A DNA stretch of 36,707 bases from a virus: positions 1 to 36,707 of IMG/VR virus record IMGVR_UViG_3300013286_000029; one strand, given 5' to 3'. Shown piece by piece: positions 1 to 8,778 of the stretch. Within the stretch, counting starts at the first letter, position 1; each line of letters starts with the position of its first letter. Both the position numbers and the translations under genes were made by a program. The notes under the pieces were generated by a model, which saw nothing but the letters and a program-made list of their open reading frames with translations, had not been told where the DNA came from and searched no databases.

Positions 1-59
1 AGCCCCTGCCGGTGATGACAGAACCTCCAGCCGCCTTTGGGCGGCTTTTTAACGTTTGA
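1..59 (+). CDS. 3' end of the decoration-like gene that wraps around from the right edge
   Basis: If the window is joined end to end, the frame opened by the ATG at 36506 runs through the junction without a stop and ends at the TGA at 57-59, giving a protein of about 86 residues. The last residues read here would be roughly EPLPVMTEPPAAFGRLFNV. A terminator-like hairpin lies inside this coding end, as also happens at the 3' end of the portal gene. The alternative is that the contig ends are not truly adjacent and the gene stops elsewhere; the in-frame closure argues against that. Confidence 0.55.
   Translation, partial: PLPVMTEPPAAFGRLFNV
30..50 (+). terminator. Rho-independent terminator or attenuator before the gp10-like gene
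   Basis: A GCCGCC arm at 30-35 pairs with GGCGGC at 40-45 around a TTTG loop and is followed by five T (46-50). It is one of a family of similar short GC-rich hairpins between late genes of this phage. It lies just upstream of the tail-hub gene, so it probably trims or attenuates the late transcript. Confidence 0.7.
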
Positions 60-61
60 AC

Positions 62-1453
62 ATGCGCCGCACCATCCGAGCCACCATCGCGCGCGACATC
101 AATTGGATGTATCGACGCATTGAACCCACGGATCAGGCCAGCCTCGTTTACCGCGAGCAGTGTCCGGGCTTGACGCTGTGGGCGGCTATCGGTGCGGGTG
201 AGTTCCGGGGCGCATGGTCAACTGGCAAACGCGCTTTCGTGTGCATGGGCACTGGCGTTTATGAAGTGTTCAGCGGCGGCACCTACACGCTGCGCGGCAC
301 AGTGGTCACCAGCACCGGGCCTGTCGAGTTTGCGCAGGGCTTGTTCCAACTTGTCATGGTGGACGGCGTTGCAGGTTACGTGCTGACGCTGGCAAGCAAT
401 GCGTTTGCGCAGATCACAAGCCCGAACTTCTACGGGTCCAAGCGTGTGGCGTTCCTGGATGGCCGGTTTATCTTTGTCCACCCCGATACGCAGCAGTTCT
501 ACTGGTCTGCTGGCATTGATACGGCCACCGCCTACAACGCACTTGACTTTGCATCGGCAGAAAGCCAGCCGGACAACATCGTGGCTCACTTGGTGGATCA
601 CCGGGAAATCATCTTCTTTGGCGAATACACCACGGAGCCGTGGCTACCAATCCCATCGCAGGATCAGATTTACCAGCGCAACAGCGGTGCAACGTCTGAA
701 GTCGGCTGCGCGGCCACGTTCAGCGCTCAAAAGATCGACAACAGTGTGTTTTGGGTGGGCCTGGACAAGAACGGCACCGGCATGGTGTGGAAGATGGGCG
801 GCAACAGCGGGTATCAGCCGCAGCGCGTGTCTGACCACCTGGCCGAAGACTACCTAGCAGGTTCAAGCGATCTAAGCGGATCGCGGGCTTGGGTTTATCA
901 AGACGCAGGGCAGACGTTCTATGTGCTTTGGGCGCCTGGCAAAGACACCACGCTGGTCTATGACGCTTCAATTGGCCGATGGCACGAACGGTCGGAATTG
1001 GTGAACGGATCGCTAGCGCGCTGGCGCGCATGGGGCCATGTGTTTGCCTTTGGCCTACACCTTGTTGGTGACGGTGAAGGCAACCTTTACCGCATTGATG
1101 AGACGGTCAACAAGTACGGCTCTGATTTAATGTACCGCGAGACGACAAGCCCGCATGCCGTAGCGCCGTCGATCAAGTGGGTCTATTTCGATGTGATGAG
1201 GCTGAACACGACGCTGGGGCAAACCACGCTGACAGCCGCACCCAACATTGAAATGCGTTACAGCGATAACGGCGGTGAAACGTGGAGTAGCTGGACGCCC
1301 CGCAGTCTTGGCGCCATCGGCGAATTCAACAAACCGCCGACATGGCACCGGCTCGGAAGGGCTAAAGACCGCGTATGGCAATGGCGCGTAACCGAAGACT
1401 GCAAGTGCGCCGTTATTGGCCTGGATGTAACTAGTAGAGAAGGCACAGCATGA
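62..1453 (+). CDS. P22 gp10-like packaged-DNA stabilisation / tail hub protein
   Basis: This protein of about 463 residues has the size (P22 gp10 is about 470) and genome position of the P22-type DNA stabilisation protein, which closes the portal after packaging and forms the tail hub. It begins MRRTIRATIARDINWMYRR and has the repetitive beta-rich texture of that family, with many Gly/Trp/Tyr blade-like segments such as YDASIGRWHER. I use the ATG at 62 instead of the upstream TTG at 56 because the TTG overlaps the preceding stop and has no ribosome site. The 3' end overlaps the next gene (ATGA at 1450). It sits after coat, decoration and gp4-like genes, as in P22. Confidence 0.85.
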   Translation: MRRTIRATIARDINWMYRRIEPTDQASLVYREQCPGLTLWAAIGAGEFRGAWSTGKRAFVCMGTGVYEVFSGGTYTLRGTVVTSTGPVEFAQGLFQLVMVDGVAGYVLTLASNAFAQITSPNFYGSKRVAFLDGRFIFVHPDTQQFYWSAGIDTATAYNALDFASAESQPDNIVAHLVDHREIIFFGEYTTEPWLPIPSQDQIYQRNSGATSEVGCAATFSAQKIDNSVFWVGLDKNGTGMVWKMGGNSGYQPQRVSDHLAEDYLAGSSDLSGSRAWVYQDAGQTFYVLWAPGKDTTLVYDASIGRWHERSELVNGSLARWRAWGHVFAFGLHLVGDGEGNLYRIDETVNKYGSDLMYRETTSPHAVAPSIKWVYFDVMRLNTTLGQTTLTAAPNIEMRYSDNGGETWSSWTPRSLGAIGEFNKPPTWHRLGRAKDRVWQWRVTEDCKCAVIGLDVTSREGTA

Positions 1454-2034
1454 CCCTGCCGGTTTCCACGAAAAATGCAATGTTGGGCGGGCAAGCGTTC
1501 ACGCTCGCCAGCCTGCACACGGCATTCCCAGGCTCTACGGGGGCCAGCGAAGTGACAGGGGGTGCCCCTGCCTATGCGCAGAAAGCCATCACCATCAATG
1601 CTGCATCCGGTGGCGTTCGTTCTCTCAATGCGTCAGTGACGTTTGACGTTCCGGCCTGCACCGTTAAGTGGGTAGGCTTTTGGAATGCAGCGGTGTTTGT
1701 TGGCTGCGCCCCGAATGGCGGTGCAACGCCCAAGAATTTCATGAGCATTGCCTCCACCGATACCGTCTATTCGGCGGCGCATGGGTGGAGCGACACGCAA
1801 AAGATCGTGTTCTTCAACGGCACGCCTCCGGGTGGTCTGACTGAAGGCACCACCTACTTTGTGCGCGATGCGGCAACGGACTCGTTCAAGGTCGCAGCAA
1901 CGGCTGGCGGCGCCGCGATTGACCTGACCACGGCCAGCAGCTTCGGGTGCGTGGTTGCGGCCATCACGGAAGACGTGTACGCAGCGCAAGGCACGCACAC
2001 GCTTTCGACGGCGAGCATCGTCATACCGGACTGA
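1450..2034 (+). CDS. Virion-associated protein with a small beta domain (FCCH-like)
   Basis: The start overlaps the stop of the tail hub gene (ATGA), so the two are translationally coupled. The 194-residue product is rich in Ala, Thr and Gly. Its middle part (about residues 97-155) has the pattern D-TVYSAAHGWSDTQKIVFF...GG-TEGTTYFVRDA--DSFKVAAT, a short beta module that recurs in phage tail proteins and is often labelled a ubiquitin-activating E1 FCCH-like domain; that label is structural and does not imply ubiquitin chemistry. It occupies the P22 gene 26/14 interval, but I see no trimeric needle heptads. The role in the tail tip is inference. Confidence 0.6.
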   Translation: MTLPVSTKNAMLGGQAFTLASLHTAFPGSTGASEVTGGAPAYAQKAITINAASGGVRSLNASVTFDVPACTVKWVGFWNAAVFVGCAPNGGATPKNFMSIASTDTVYSAAHGWSDTQKIVFFNGTPPGGLTEGTTYFVRDAATDSFKVAATAGGAAIDLTTASSFGCVVAAITEDVYAAQGTHTLSTASIVIPD

Positions 2035-2035
2035 C

Positions 2036-3157
2036 ATGCCGAACGCACTGGACAGCATCGGGCCGACGCCACGCAATGCCCTGCTGGGCACGCTGGCCGA
2101 CTACCTGAGCAAAGCCAATGCTTTCGCCCAACAGCCAGACCGCACGATGCCGATGGGCAAGAGCAATCCTGTTCTTGCGCTACTGGCTAACGGTGTGGGC
2201 CTGCCAGATGTTGCCGCGACTGCTGACCGACTGAGCTACGGCCTGCCGGTGACACAAGGGCAAGGGCAGGCGATGCAGATGCTGCCTGAGACGCGCAATG
2301 CCCTGATGGCGGTTTTGCCGTTCGTTGCGAAGAACCCGGTTGCTGCGGGTAAGGCTGCGTTGGGGCTTGCTGGTGGCGGTGCTGATGCGGGTATGGCGGC
2401 AGAGCGCGCCATGTTCATCGGTCCTAACGCGAAAACATGGGACGCAGCGGCGGCGGCTAAGGCGGCGGCGATGGATGCTGCCGGTAGCGATGCCCGCGCC
2501 GTCTGGAAAGAGGCCGGCACGTTCAAGGGTGCGGATGGGATGTGGCGGCAGGAGATTGACGATAGCGGTTCAATGTTTCGCGGTTTTGGGGCGACCGACT
2601 CGCAGCCTGTTGGGCAAGCCATCCACCACCCCGGCGCTATAAAGGCATACCCGGAAATGGCGGACATGCGTGCGCAATCTGTGCCCGGTACTGGCGGCTC
2701 GTTTTCCGGTGAGATGGGTTACGCGCCGTCTAGCCCAACAGTAAATCTTGGGTGGGACAACGGGCAAAACACGCACAGCACCGCGCTTCATGAATTGCAG
2801 CATGCAGTACAGGGGCGCGAAGGCTGGGCGCTTGGCGGCAGTCCAAAGAGCATGGCTGACTTGCTATCACAACGCGCGCAACTGAAAGCCAAGTTTGATG
2901 CAGCGGTTGAACAATCCCTAACAGCGATCGACCCGATTGCAAAGGCCAACGCGCAGCAAGAACGGCAGTTCTACGGGCTGGCTCTTGGCAAATTGCCGAG
3001 GGTGGACAGCGCGCAAGACGCTTACCGAAAACTTGCAGGCGAAGCCGAGGCCCGCGCCACGCAAGCCCGTATGAACATGAATCAGCAGCAGCGCCGCGCT
3101 ACGTTCCCGTTCGACTCCTACGATGTCCCGGTTAACGAATTGATCGTCCGCAAGTAA
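2036..3157 (+). CDS. Predicted zinc metallopeptidase-domain virion protein (polyvalent-protein type)
   Basis: 373 residues. An HEXXH zinc motif (HELQH, residues 252-256) is followed downstream by GEAEAR, a plausible third metal ligand, and the tail (FPFDSYDVPVNELIVR) matches a common C-terminal signature of phage polyvalent-protein peptidase domains. The N-terminal half is Ala/Gly-rich and amphipathic and ends in a hydrophobic GKAALGLAGGG stretch. I chose the ATG at 2036, two bases after the previous stop; longer starts would run backward into the upstream gene. Such domains are found in proteins packaged and ejected with phage DNA. A second HEXXH protein of similar size and layout is carried in the cassette array at 16311-17474. 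Substrate is unknown. Confidence 0.7.
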   Translation: MPNALDSIGPTPRNALLGTLADYLSKANAFAQQPDRTMPMGKSNPVLALLANGVGLPDVAATADRLSYGLPVTQGQGQAMQMLPETRNALMAVLPFVAKNPVAAGKAALGLAGGGADAGMAAERAMFIGPNAKTWDAAAAAKAAAMDAAGSDARAVWKEAGTFKGADGMWRQEIDDSGSMFRGFGATDSQPVGQAIHHPGAIKAYPEMADMRAQSVPGTGGSFSGEMGYAPSSPTVNLGWDNGQNTHSTALHELQHAVQGREGWALGGSPKSMADLLSQRAQLKAKFDAAVEQSLTAIDPIAKANAQQERQFYGLALGKLPRVDSAQDAYRKLAGEAEARATQARMNMNQQQRRATFPFDSYDVPVNELIVRK

Positions 3158-3654
3158 TGGCTACCACCGGAGCCGTGCTGTACATCAAACCAACGATGTA
3201 CGGCACGACAAGCGCTGCCCGCTCGTCTGGCGCTGTGGTCTATGTGTCACCGCGCTTAGTCAGCGGCCTCTACAGCGCAATAACCGTAACTGCGTCCAGC
3301 GACTTGAGCAACAAACGGCCGAACCTTCCGCCAGCCCGTTCGCCGGTTGGCTGGGTGACGATAGACGGGCAGCGCCTGCCTGTCGAGTTTGACGCGCAGT
3401 TCTGGAACTTCTTACGCTTCCAGCACGAAATCAAGCTAGGCGGCATGAACGGCGCAACGCTGCCAGATGTGGTTACCACCGTCGAGACAACGCAGGCATC
3501 AGCGGCTACGACTTCGCAAGCTGTTCTGGCAGTCGCACAGCAAACGCAAGCCAACGCCGAAGCCTTGAGCGTGACAAAGCAAGTCGTAAAGCTAAACGGC
3601 CTGACAGGCGCAGATCAGATTCCCAATGTGGATTTGAGCGCGAATCTTCCTTGA
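3157..3654 (+). CDS. Conserved hypothetical tail-module protein
   Basis: 165 residues, with the start overlapping the previous stop (TAATG). Residues 1-50 are small-residue-rich with repeated GAVVYVSP-like pieces. The middle carries WVTIDGQRLPVEFDAQFWNF, a conserved-looking globular core. The C-terminal third (TTQASAATTSQAVLAVAQQT and on) is an Ala/Gln/Thr helix that could form a coiled coil. It sits between the metallopeptidase and the gp7-like ejection protein, in the interval where P22 keeps gp26 and gp14, so a minor virion or assembly role is likely. I do not recognise the family. Confidence 0.55.
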   Translation: MATTGAVLYIKPTMYGTTSAARSSGAVVYVSPRLVSGLYSAITVTASSDLSNKRPNLPPARSPVGWVTIDGQRLPVEFDAQFWNFLRFQHEIKLGGMNGATLPDVVTTVETTQASAATTSQAVLAVAQQTQANAEALSVTKQVVKLNGLTGADQIPNVDLSANLP

Positions 3655-3661
3655 GGCAAGC

Positions 3662-5083
3662 ATGGCAAACCCACTGATGAACAACTCTGACCCTTGGGCA
3701 TGGAACCAAGCGGCGCAGCAGCAAGACCCCGGGCTTTACGGGTGGAACAAGTACGGCATTGATGCCTCTTCGCTGTCGTTTGGTCCAACGCAAGAACTGT
3801 TGCGGAATGCCGGTCTGTGGCGGCCGGAGTTCGATCAGTACCTGCAGGATAAAGCACAGGCGATGGGCAACGGCGATGCTGACGGCGTGATGCCTCAGGC
3901 GCCAGACCTGTCGAGCTTGGCGGGCTATCAGTACGGAGATGCGCGCAGCCAAGGCTATGACCGGCTACAGGGATTGTTCGGGCCGGATGGCGCGATGGTC
4001 GGGAATGGTCTTGTCGGTCAGACGCAGGGCTTCAAGGGCCGCGACTACATGGAAGGCATCGGCACAGCCCTTGCGCCTATCGCTATCGGCGCGGGCCTCG
4101 GGGCGGCAGGCATTGGCCCCGGCATCGGCGGATTGTTCGGTGCTGGCGAGGCCGCAGCGGGTAGCGGCGCATTCCTCGGCGAAGGCATAGCTTCAGGCAT
4201 CCCCGCATGGGATGCCGCTGGTGGAGCGGCGTTGGGCGGCGGCGAGACGGCAGCACTTGGTGCGGGTCAAGTCGGCGCAATGGGCGGCGGTTTTGGCGCT
4301 CCTGGCGCAGAAGGGTTGGGCGGCATTACTGGCGGCGGTGGGTTGACGGGCTCCGGTGCGTCGCTGTATGCACCTGGCGGATTTGCTGGCGGTACGGGGT
4401 CGGCATTGTCTGGCGCCTCGTCTGGCGGCGGCGGGGGGTTACTTGGCGGACTCGGTAGTCTGTTTTCAGGCGGGTCTGGTGGCGGCATGTCACTTGGCAA
4501 CTGGTTGCAACTGGGGCAGGGCGCGCTGGGTCTGTATGGCAACCAGCGTGCCATAGGCGCAGCTCAGGACGCCACCAATCAAGCGAACCAGACGGCGCAG
4601 TCGATCTACAACCAGCAGCGGCAAGACAATATGCCGCTCATGCAAACCCGCGATTCAGCGCTGGGCAAGATCAATGCGCTGTTGGCAAACCCGTCAAGCG
4701 TGACGCAAGAACCGGGCTATCAATTCGGGCTTGAACAGGGCCAAAAGCAGCTTGACAACAACGCAGCGGCGACAGGCGCCTACTACAGCGGCGGACAACA
4801 GAAAGCAGCGGCCCGGTACAACCAAGATTACGCCAGCACGAAGTTCGATCAATCGCTCAACCGGCTGACAAACTTGGCGGGCATGGGGCAAGTCGGCGCA
4901 AACAACAACGGCAATGCCCTTGCGAGCTACGGTCAGCAAACCAGCCAGAACGCTCTGAACATGGGCAATTTCCGAGGTTCCGGGTATGCCGGAAGCGCTA
5001 ACGGCATTGGCAACGCGCTGGGCAGCGTGGCGAATGACTGGCAGACACAGCAGTACCTGCAGCAACTCGGAAGGAAGCCGTGA
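3662..5083 (+). CDS. DNA ejection (injection) protein, P22 gp7 position
   Basis: 473 residues preceded by a GAGG ribosome site. Residues about 130-280 form an extreme Gly/Ala-rich, membrane-like region (IAIGAGLGAAGIGPGIGGLF and similar), and the last 170 residues are Gln/Asn-rich helices containing the pattern EPGYQFGLEQGQKQLDNNAA...YYSGGQQKAAARYNQDYAS, which is typical of the DNA transfer protein family in podoviruses (P22 gp7-like). Ejection proteins travel in the capsid and form a conduit across the cell envelope. It is the first of three consecutive genes joined by stop/start overlaps, the same trio arrangement as gp7-gp20-gp16 of P22. It is longer than P22 gp7 (about 230). Confidence 0.75.
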   Translation: MANPLMNNSDPWAWNQAAQQQDPGLYGWNKYGIDASSLSFGPTQELLRNAGLWRPEFDQYLQDKAQAMGNGDADGVMPQAPDLSSLAGYQYGDARSQGYDRLQGLFGPDGAMVGNGLVGQTQGFKGRDYMEGIGTALAPIAIGAGLGAAGIGPGIGGLFGAGEAAAGSGAFLGEGIASGIPAWDAAGGAALGGGETAALGAGQVGAMGGGFGAPGAEGLGGITGGGGLTGSGASLYAPGGFAGGTGSALSGASSGGGGGLLGGLGSLFSGGSGGGMSLGNWLQLGQGALGLYGNQRAIGAAQDATNQANQTAQSIYNQQRQDNMPLMQTRDSALGKINALLANPSSVTQEPGYQFGLEQGQKQLDNNAAATGAYYSGGQQKAAARYNQDYASTKFDQSLNRLTNLAGMGQVGANNNGNALASYGQQTSQNALNMGNFRGSGYAGSANGIGNALGSVANDWQTQQYLQQLGRKP

Positions 5084-6534
5084 TGCCGTTCGATACCAGC
5101 GTTTTTCAGCAGCGGATGACGCCGATCAGCGGCACGAATGCGTTGATGCAAGCATTGCAGCTTCACGGTCAGCAACGGCAGAACGCACTGGCTGACTCTC
5201 AGATTGCAGAGCAGCAGGCCACGGTGGAAGAACGCAGCCGGCTTCGTAATGCCCTGATGGGCGGCACCAGGCCCGACACGCCTGAAGGTGTGAACGCGCT
5301 GGTCCAAGTAGCGCCGAATCTTGCGCCGACGATTGGCAAGGCGTATGCCGACATGCGACAAGCCAACGCCAAGTCAAGCCAGGAAGAGGCGACGGCCGCC
5401 AAGACGCGGCAAGAAACGCAACGTGCTGCGCTGACGAACCACATGCAGCTTTTGGGCGCAATGCAGACGCCGGAGCAAGCCGTGCAGGTGCTAAACATGG
5501 CAGTTTCTCAACATGGCTTGCCAATGCAAATGGCGCAGACGTATGTGCAAAACTTGCTGAAAAACCCGGCGCAGTTTGCAATAAAAAAGGCCGAGATGCT
5601 TGCGGCATTTGCATCGCAAAAGGATCAACTGGATGCAATGACACCAAAGCTGCAAAACATCACCCTTGGCGGCACCGATCAGATCGTTGACATGAACAGT
5701 CTAACGCGGGGCGCTGCGCCGACGACGTTGCAGCGGACGGTTTCCCCCGACACGGTTTATCAGGGCGACATTTCACGCGCAAACAACCGGGACACTCAGG
5801 CAGGGGAAAATTTGCGGGCTGGCATAAATCCTGACGGCAGCCCTATTGACGGTCAGGGACTAAGCGAGCAAGCGAAGATTGCAGCAGCGGCCCGCTATCG
5901 AATAGATGGGACGTTGCCGACAAATGTAGGGCGTGGCGCGCAAGGGCCTCGAGACATCCGCTTTATTCTCAATGAAGCGGCGCGTCAATCTGCCGAAGCA
6001 GGCGACACGCCAGAATCATCGCGTATTGCGCAGATTGCTAACAAAGCAAACACTGCTGCTTTGTCCAAATTGCAGACTCAACAAACAATGGTCGGCGCGT
6101 TTGAAAAGAACTTCAGCAAAAATGCCGATCTTGCAGAACAGCTTTCATCAACGGTAGACAGAACTGGCGTCCCGGTGTTGAACAAGTGGCTTAATGCAGG
6201 CAAGCGTTCTGTTGCTGGTGATCCAGCTATTTCGGCATTCGATGCGAACCTAAAAGCCACTGTCAACGAATACGCAAAGATCGTGGGCGGCGGCACTGGT
6301 AGCTCTGCTACAGCGCAAGGTGAAATTGCAAAGATCGAAAGCCTTCTAAGCGCAGCACAAACACCGCAGCAGGTTAAGGCGGTTCTAGATGTCATGCGCA
6401 AGGAAACGGCGAATCGGATGGCGGCGTTTGAAGATGAAAAAGCCGCTCTGAAGGGTTCAATGATTCAGCCACGGTCAGCACAGCCTGCGGCATCTGGCGC
6501 AGCCAAAACCGTTCACTGGAATGACCTGAAATAA
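5083..6534 (+). CDS. Internal virion / ejection protein, P22 gp20 position
   Basis: 483 residues, mostly polar, Gln/Ala-rich alpha-helix. The first 200 residues look like long helical heptads, and the C-terminal third contains the block VPVLNKWLNAGKRSVAGDPA...EYAKIVGGGTGSSA that recurs in podovirus ejection proteins, ending in a short KTVHWNDLK tail. The start overlaps the previous stop (TGATG); a GTG three bases upstream is an alternative. By position and composition it corresponds to the second ejection protein. Base composition is visibly more AT-rich than the flanking structural genes between about 5480 and 6400. Confidence 0.65.
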   Translation: MPFDTSVFQQRMTPISGTNALMQALQLHGQQRQNALADSQIAEQQATVEERSRLRNALMGGTRPDTPEGVNALVQVAPNLAPTIGKAYADMRQANAKSSQEEATAAKTRQETQRAALTNHMQLLGAMQTPEQAVQVLNMAVSQHGLPMQMAQTYVQNLLKNPAQFAIKKAEMLAAFASQKDQLDAMTPKLQNITLGGTDQIVDMNSLTRGAAPTTLQRTVSPDTVYQGDISRANNRDTQAGENLRAGINPDGSPIDGQGLSEQAKIAAAARYRIDGTLPTNVGRGAQGPRDIRFILNEAARQSAEAGDTPESSRIAQIANKANTAALSKLQTQQTMVGAFEKNFSKNADLAEQLSSTVDRTGVPVLNKWLNAGKRSVAGDPAISAFDANLKATVNEYAKIVGGGTGSSATAQGEIAKIESLLSAAQTPQQVKAVLDVMRKETANRMAAFEDEKAALKGSMIQPRSAQPAASGAAKTVHWNDLK

Positions 6535-8630
6535 TGGACGTTACCCTTCCAGACGGCACTGTGATCCACGGTGTGCCGGACGGTATCACTAAAGCCGATC
6601 TCGCTGCCAAGCTGAAAAGCAATGGTTACGATGTCAGCAAGCTAGATGCCTTGCCAGCAAGCGCTGTTCAACCACGCGCCACAGACGCAACAAACGCTGT
6701 AGGGACCGGCTTCTGGCGCGGCATGGCTGGGCTTGCCGGCCTGCCCGCTGACACTGCGGCCAATGTGCGCGATCTTGCTAAGGCAGGCGTTGGCAGTGCT
6801 TACATTGCTACAACCGGCAAAGCTCCTCCGGAATGGCTGCAAGTTGGCGACCGATCTAAAGACATCGGCAGCGGCGCGAACATCATCCGTGCAGCGCAAC
6901 AAACTGCGTCAGGCCGGCTGATGCTTGATCCGCAGAACCCATCTTATGAAGGTGGCTATCTGCAGCAGGCAGGCGGGGCGGCCACTGGAATCATGCGCCC
7001 TCAAACGCTGGGCCAGCTTGCAAACCAAGTGATCCTGACTCAGGCTGGCGCTGCCGGTTCAAAAGCGGTTAAAGATGCAACTGGCAGCAATGCTTTAGCA
7101 ATTACAGCTTCCATGATTCCAGGCGCCGTGCAGCACTACGGCACCGATGCGGTTAAGTTGGCAGTTCGCGGCGGCGAAGCTGGGCGCCAAGTGATGAACC
7201 AGCGGGTTCAGGACTTGCAGAACGCGGGTGTCAGTAACCCGACATTGGGCTTGGCATCTGGCAATGCCTTGATCGGCGGTGTAGAAAACCTGCTGCAAAA
7301 CACGCCGGGTGCTGTCGGCATCATGCGCCGCAACCGTGACGAGGCTGTCAGCGGCTTGCAGAACACGACCACTCAAGCAGCCGACCTCGCATCGACGAAT
7401 CGGGGCGCGTTGGAATCTGGCCGCAGCATCCAGGCTGGCGCAAAGACGTTCCGTGAGAGCTTCAAAGCTCAACAAACGGCGTTGTATGACCGTCTTGAGA
7501 AGTTTATAAGCCCACAAGCGCAGGTTGAGATTCCGGCCTCACAAGGCACGTTGGCGACTCTGAACGCAGACATTCCGACGATGCCTGAATTGTCAAAGCA
7601 GTTCAAAAACTCGCGCATTGTGGCAATCGAAAACGCATTGAAGAGCGATATGTCAGGCTCTACTGGCATCTCTTCAAAATCAAAAGACACAACGCGCGCT
7701 GCCATTGACGCCAATGGCGTTCCATATCTTATTCCTGGTATTACATCAACGAGACCGATTCCTGCCACACCAGAACGAAGCTCAATACCGTTTGAGGCAT
7801 TAAAAAAGACTCGCACATTGGTAGGTAACGAGCTTGCAGACAGCAACATCATTAGCGATGTTCCACGCAGCAAGTGGAACCCCCTGTATGGTGCTCTCAG
7901 CGAGGATATGCAAACTGCAGCCAACGCGGCAGGACCAGACGCATCCAATGCTTTGAATCGCGCCAACGATTACAGCCGAGCAGGTATGGCGCGGCTTGAC
8001 CGCATCGCACCTATCGTCAATCGTGATGCGCCTGAACAATCGTTCACTGCGCTCAACAACACGCTGCGAGAAAACGTGTCAACGTTTCAGGCTGTTAAGA
8101 AGTCGCTTCCGCAAGATGCGCGAGGCGATTTTGCTGGCACTGTCATTGAGCGCTTGGGAACCGCCAAGCCTGGTCAGCAGGATTCGCAGGGCAGCCGGTG
8201 GAGTCCTGAAACGTTCTTGACAAACTGGAACAGCATGAAGCCTCAGGCTCGCGCTGAACTGTTGTCGGGCATTCCCAATGCCGAGCAAGTGGCGGGCATG
8301 GTGGATTCGGTTGCTAAGGCAACGTCCATGATGCGCGATAACTCAAAAATGTGGGCTAACCCGTCGGGCACTGCGGCCAACGCGGCTGCACGCGGAACGC
8401 TTGGGTTGATCGTTGGCGGCGGTGGCGCTGCGGCTGCTGGCTTGCTTAACCCGTTGATCCCGCTTGGCGCAGCTGCTGGTGTTGGCGGCGCTAACTTGCT
8501 CGCTAGAGGTGTGACCAGCAAGTCAATCCGCGATGCGATGGGTCGTCAGACAACGATGGACCCTGAGCTTCTTAACTCGCTGATCTTGTCGCAAATCGGC
8601 GCTCGTTCAACCGAACAGCCCCGCAAGTAG
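6534..8630 (+). CDS. Large ejection / internal virion protein, P22 gp16 position
   Basis: 698 residues, with the start overlapping the previous stop (TAATG). It opens with a small beta module, MDVTLPDGTVIHGVPDGITK, found at the N terminus of many phage ejection and internal virion proteins. A long Ala-rich helical body follows. Near the C terminus is a strongly hydrophobic Gly/Ala segment (GLIVGGGGAAAAGLLNPLIP and on) that could insert into the host membrane. Size (P22 gp16 is about 610) and position as the last of the ejection trio support the call. A tiny open frame on the opposite strand overlaps its last 24 bases. No transglycosylase motif was seen. Confidence 0.68.
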   Translation: MDVTLPDGTVIHGVPDGITKADLAAKLKSNGYDVSKLDALPASAVQPRATDATNAVGTGFWRGMAGLAGLPADTAANVRDLAKAGVGSAYIATTGKAPPEWLQVGDRSKDIGSGANIIRAAQQTASGRLMLDPQNPSYEGGYLQQAGGAATGIMRPQTLGQLANQVILTQAGAAGSKAVKDATGSNALAITASMIPGAVQHYGTDAVKLAVRGGEAGRQVMNQRVQDLQNAGVSNPTLGLASGNALIGGVENLLQNTPGAVGIMRRNRDEAVSGLQNTTTQAADLASTNRGALESGRSIQAGAKTFRESFKAQQTALYDRLEKFISPQAQVEIPASQGTLATLNADIPTMPELSKQFKNSRIVAIENALKSDMSGSTGISSKSKDTTRAAIDANGVPYLIPGITSTRPIPATPERSSIPFEALKKTRTLVGNELADSNIISDVPRSKWNPLYGALSEDMQTAANAAGPDASNALNRANDYSRAGMARLDRIAPIVNRDAPEQSFTALNNTLRENVSTFQAVKKSLPQDARGDFAGTVIERLGTAKPGQQDSQGSRWSPETFLTNWNSMKPQARAELLSGIPNAEQVAGMVDSVAKATSMMRDNSKMWANPSGTAANAAARGTLGLIVGGGGAAAAGLLNPLIPLGAAAGVGGANLLARGVTSKSIRDAMGRQTTMDPELLNSLILSQIGARSTEQPRK

Positions 8631-8723
8631 AAGCAGCACGCCAACGACAAAAAGCGCCGGGCCAGCAAGCAGTTTAAGCGCCGCCCAGGAATCCTGGGTT
8701 GACTGATCCGGGATTTTGCTCAT
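8607..8723 (-). CDS. Possible 38-residue single-pass membrane protein, antisense
   Basis: On the minus strand an ATG at 8723 opens MSKIPDQSTQDSWAALKLLA and continues into an unbroken hydrophobic stretch (GPALFVVGVLLLLAGLFG) before a TGA. A polar N terminus followed by about 20 hydrophobic residues is the plan of a small inner-membrane protein. It fills the otherwise empty gap between the last ejection gene and the tailspike, overlapping the former by 24 bases. In P22 this interval holds the oppositely transcribed immunity/exclusion genes. Against it: only a weak ribosome site (GGGCGG next to the ATG) and no clear promoter. Confidence 0.4.
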   Translation of the reverse strand: MSKIPDQSTQDSWAALKLLAGPALFVVGVLLLLAGLFG

Positions 8724-8739
8724 CCGCCCACTGTACCAG

Positions 8740-8759
8740 ACCGCCTCCGGGCGGTTTTC
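8740..8759 (+). terminator. Terminator hairpin before the tailspike gene
   Basis: ACCGCC (8740-8745) pairs with GGCGGT (8750-8755) around TCCG, followed by TTTTC. It separates the ejection-protein genes from the tailspike. The same stem sequence recurs at 34045-34065. Tailspike expression would need readthrough or antitermination. Confidence 0.75.
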
Positions 8760-8778
8760 TTCGTTCTAGGGACCACCA

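Noticed and set aside
4267-4554. Proline-rich minus-strand frame opposite the ejection protein
   Set aside because: It is the complement of Gly codons (GGN to CCN) in the Gly-rich region and is not a gene.
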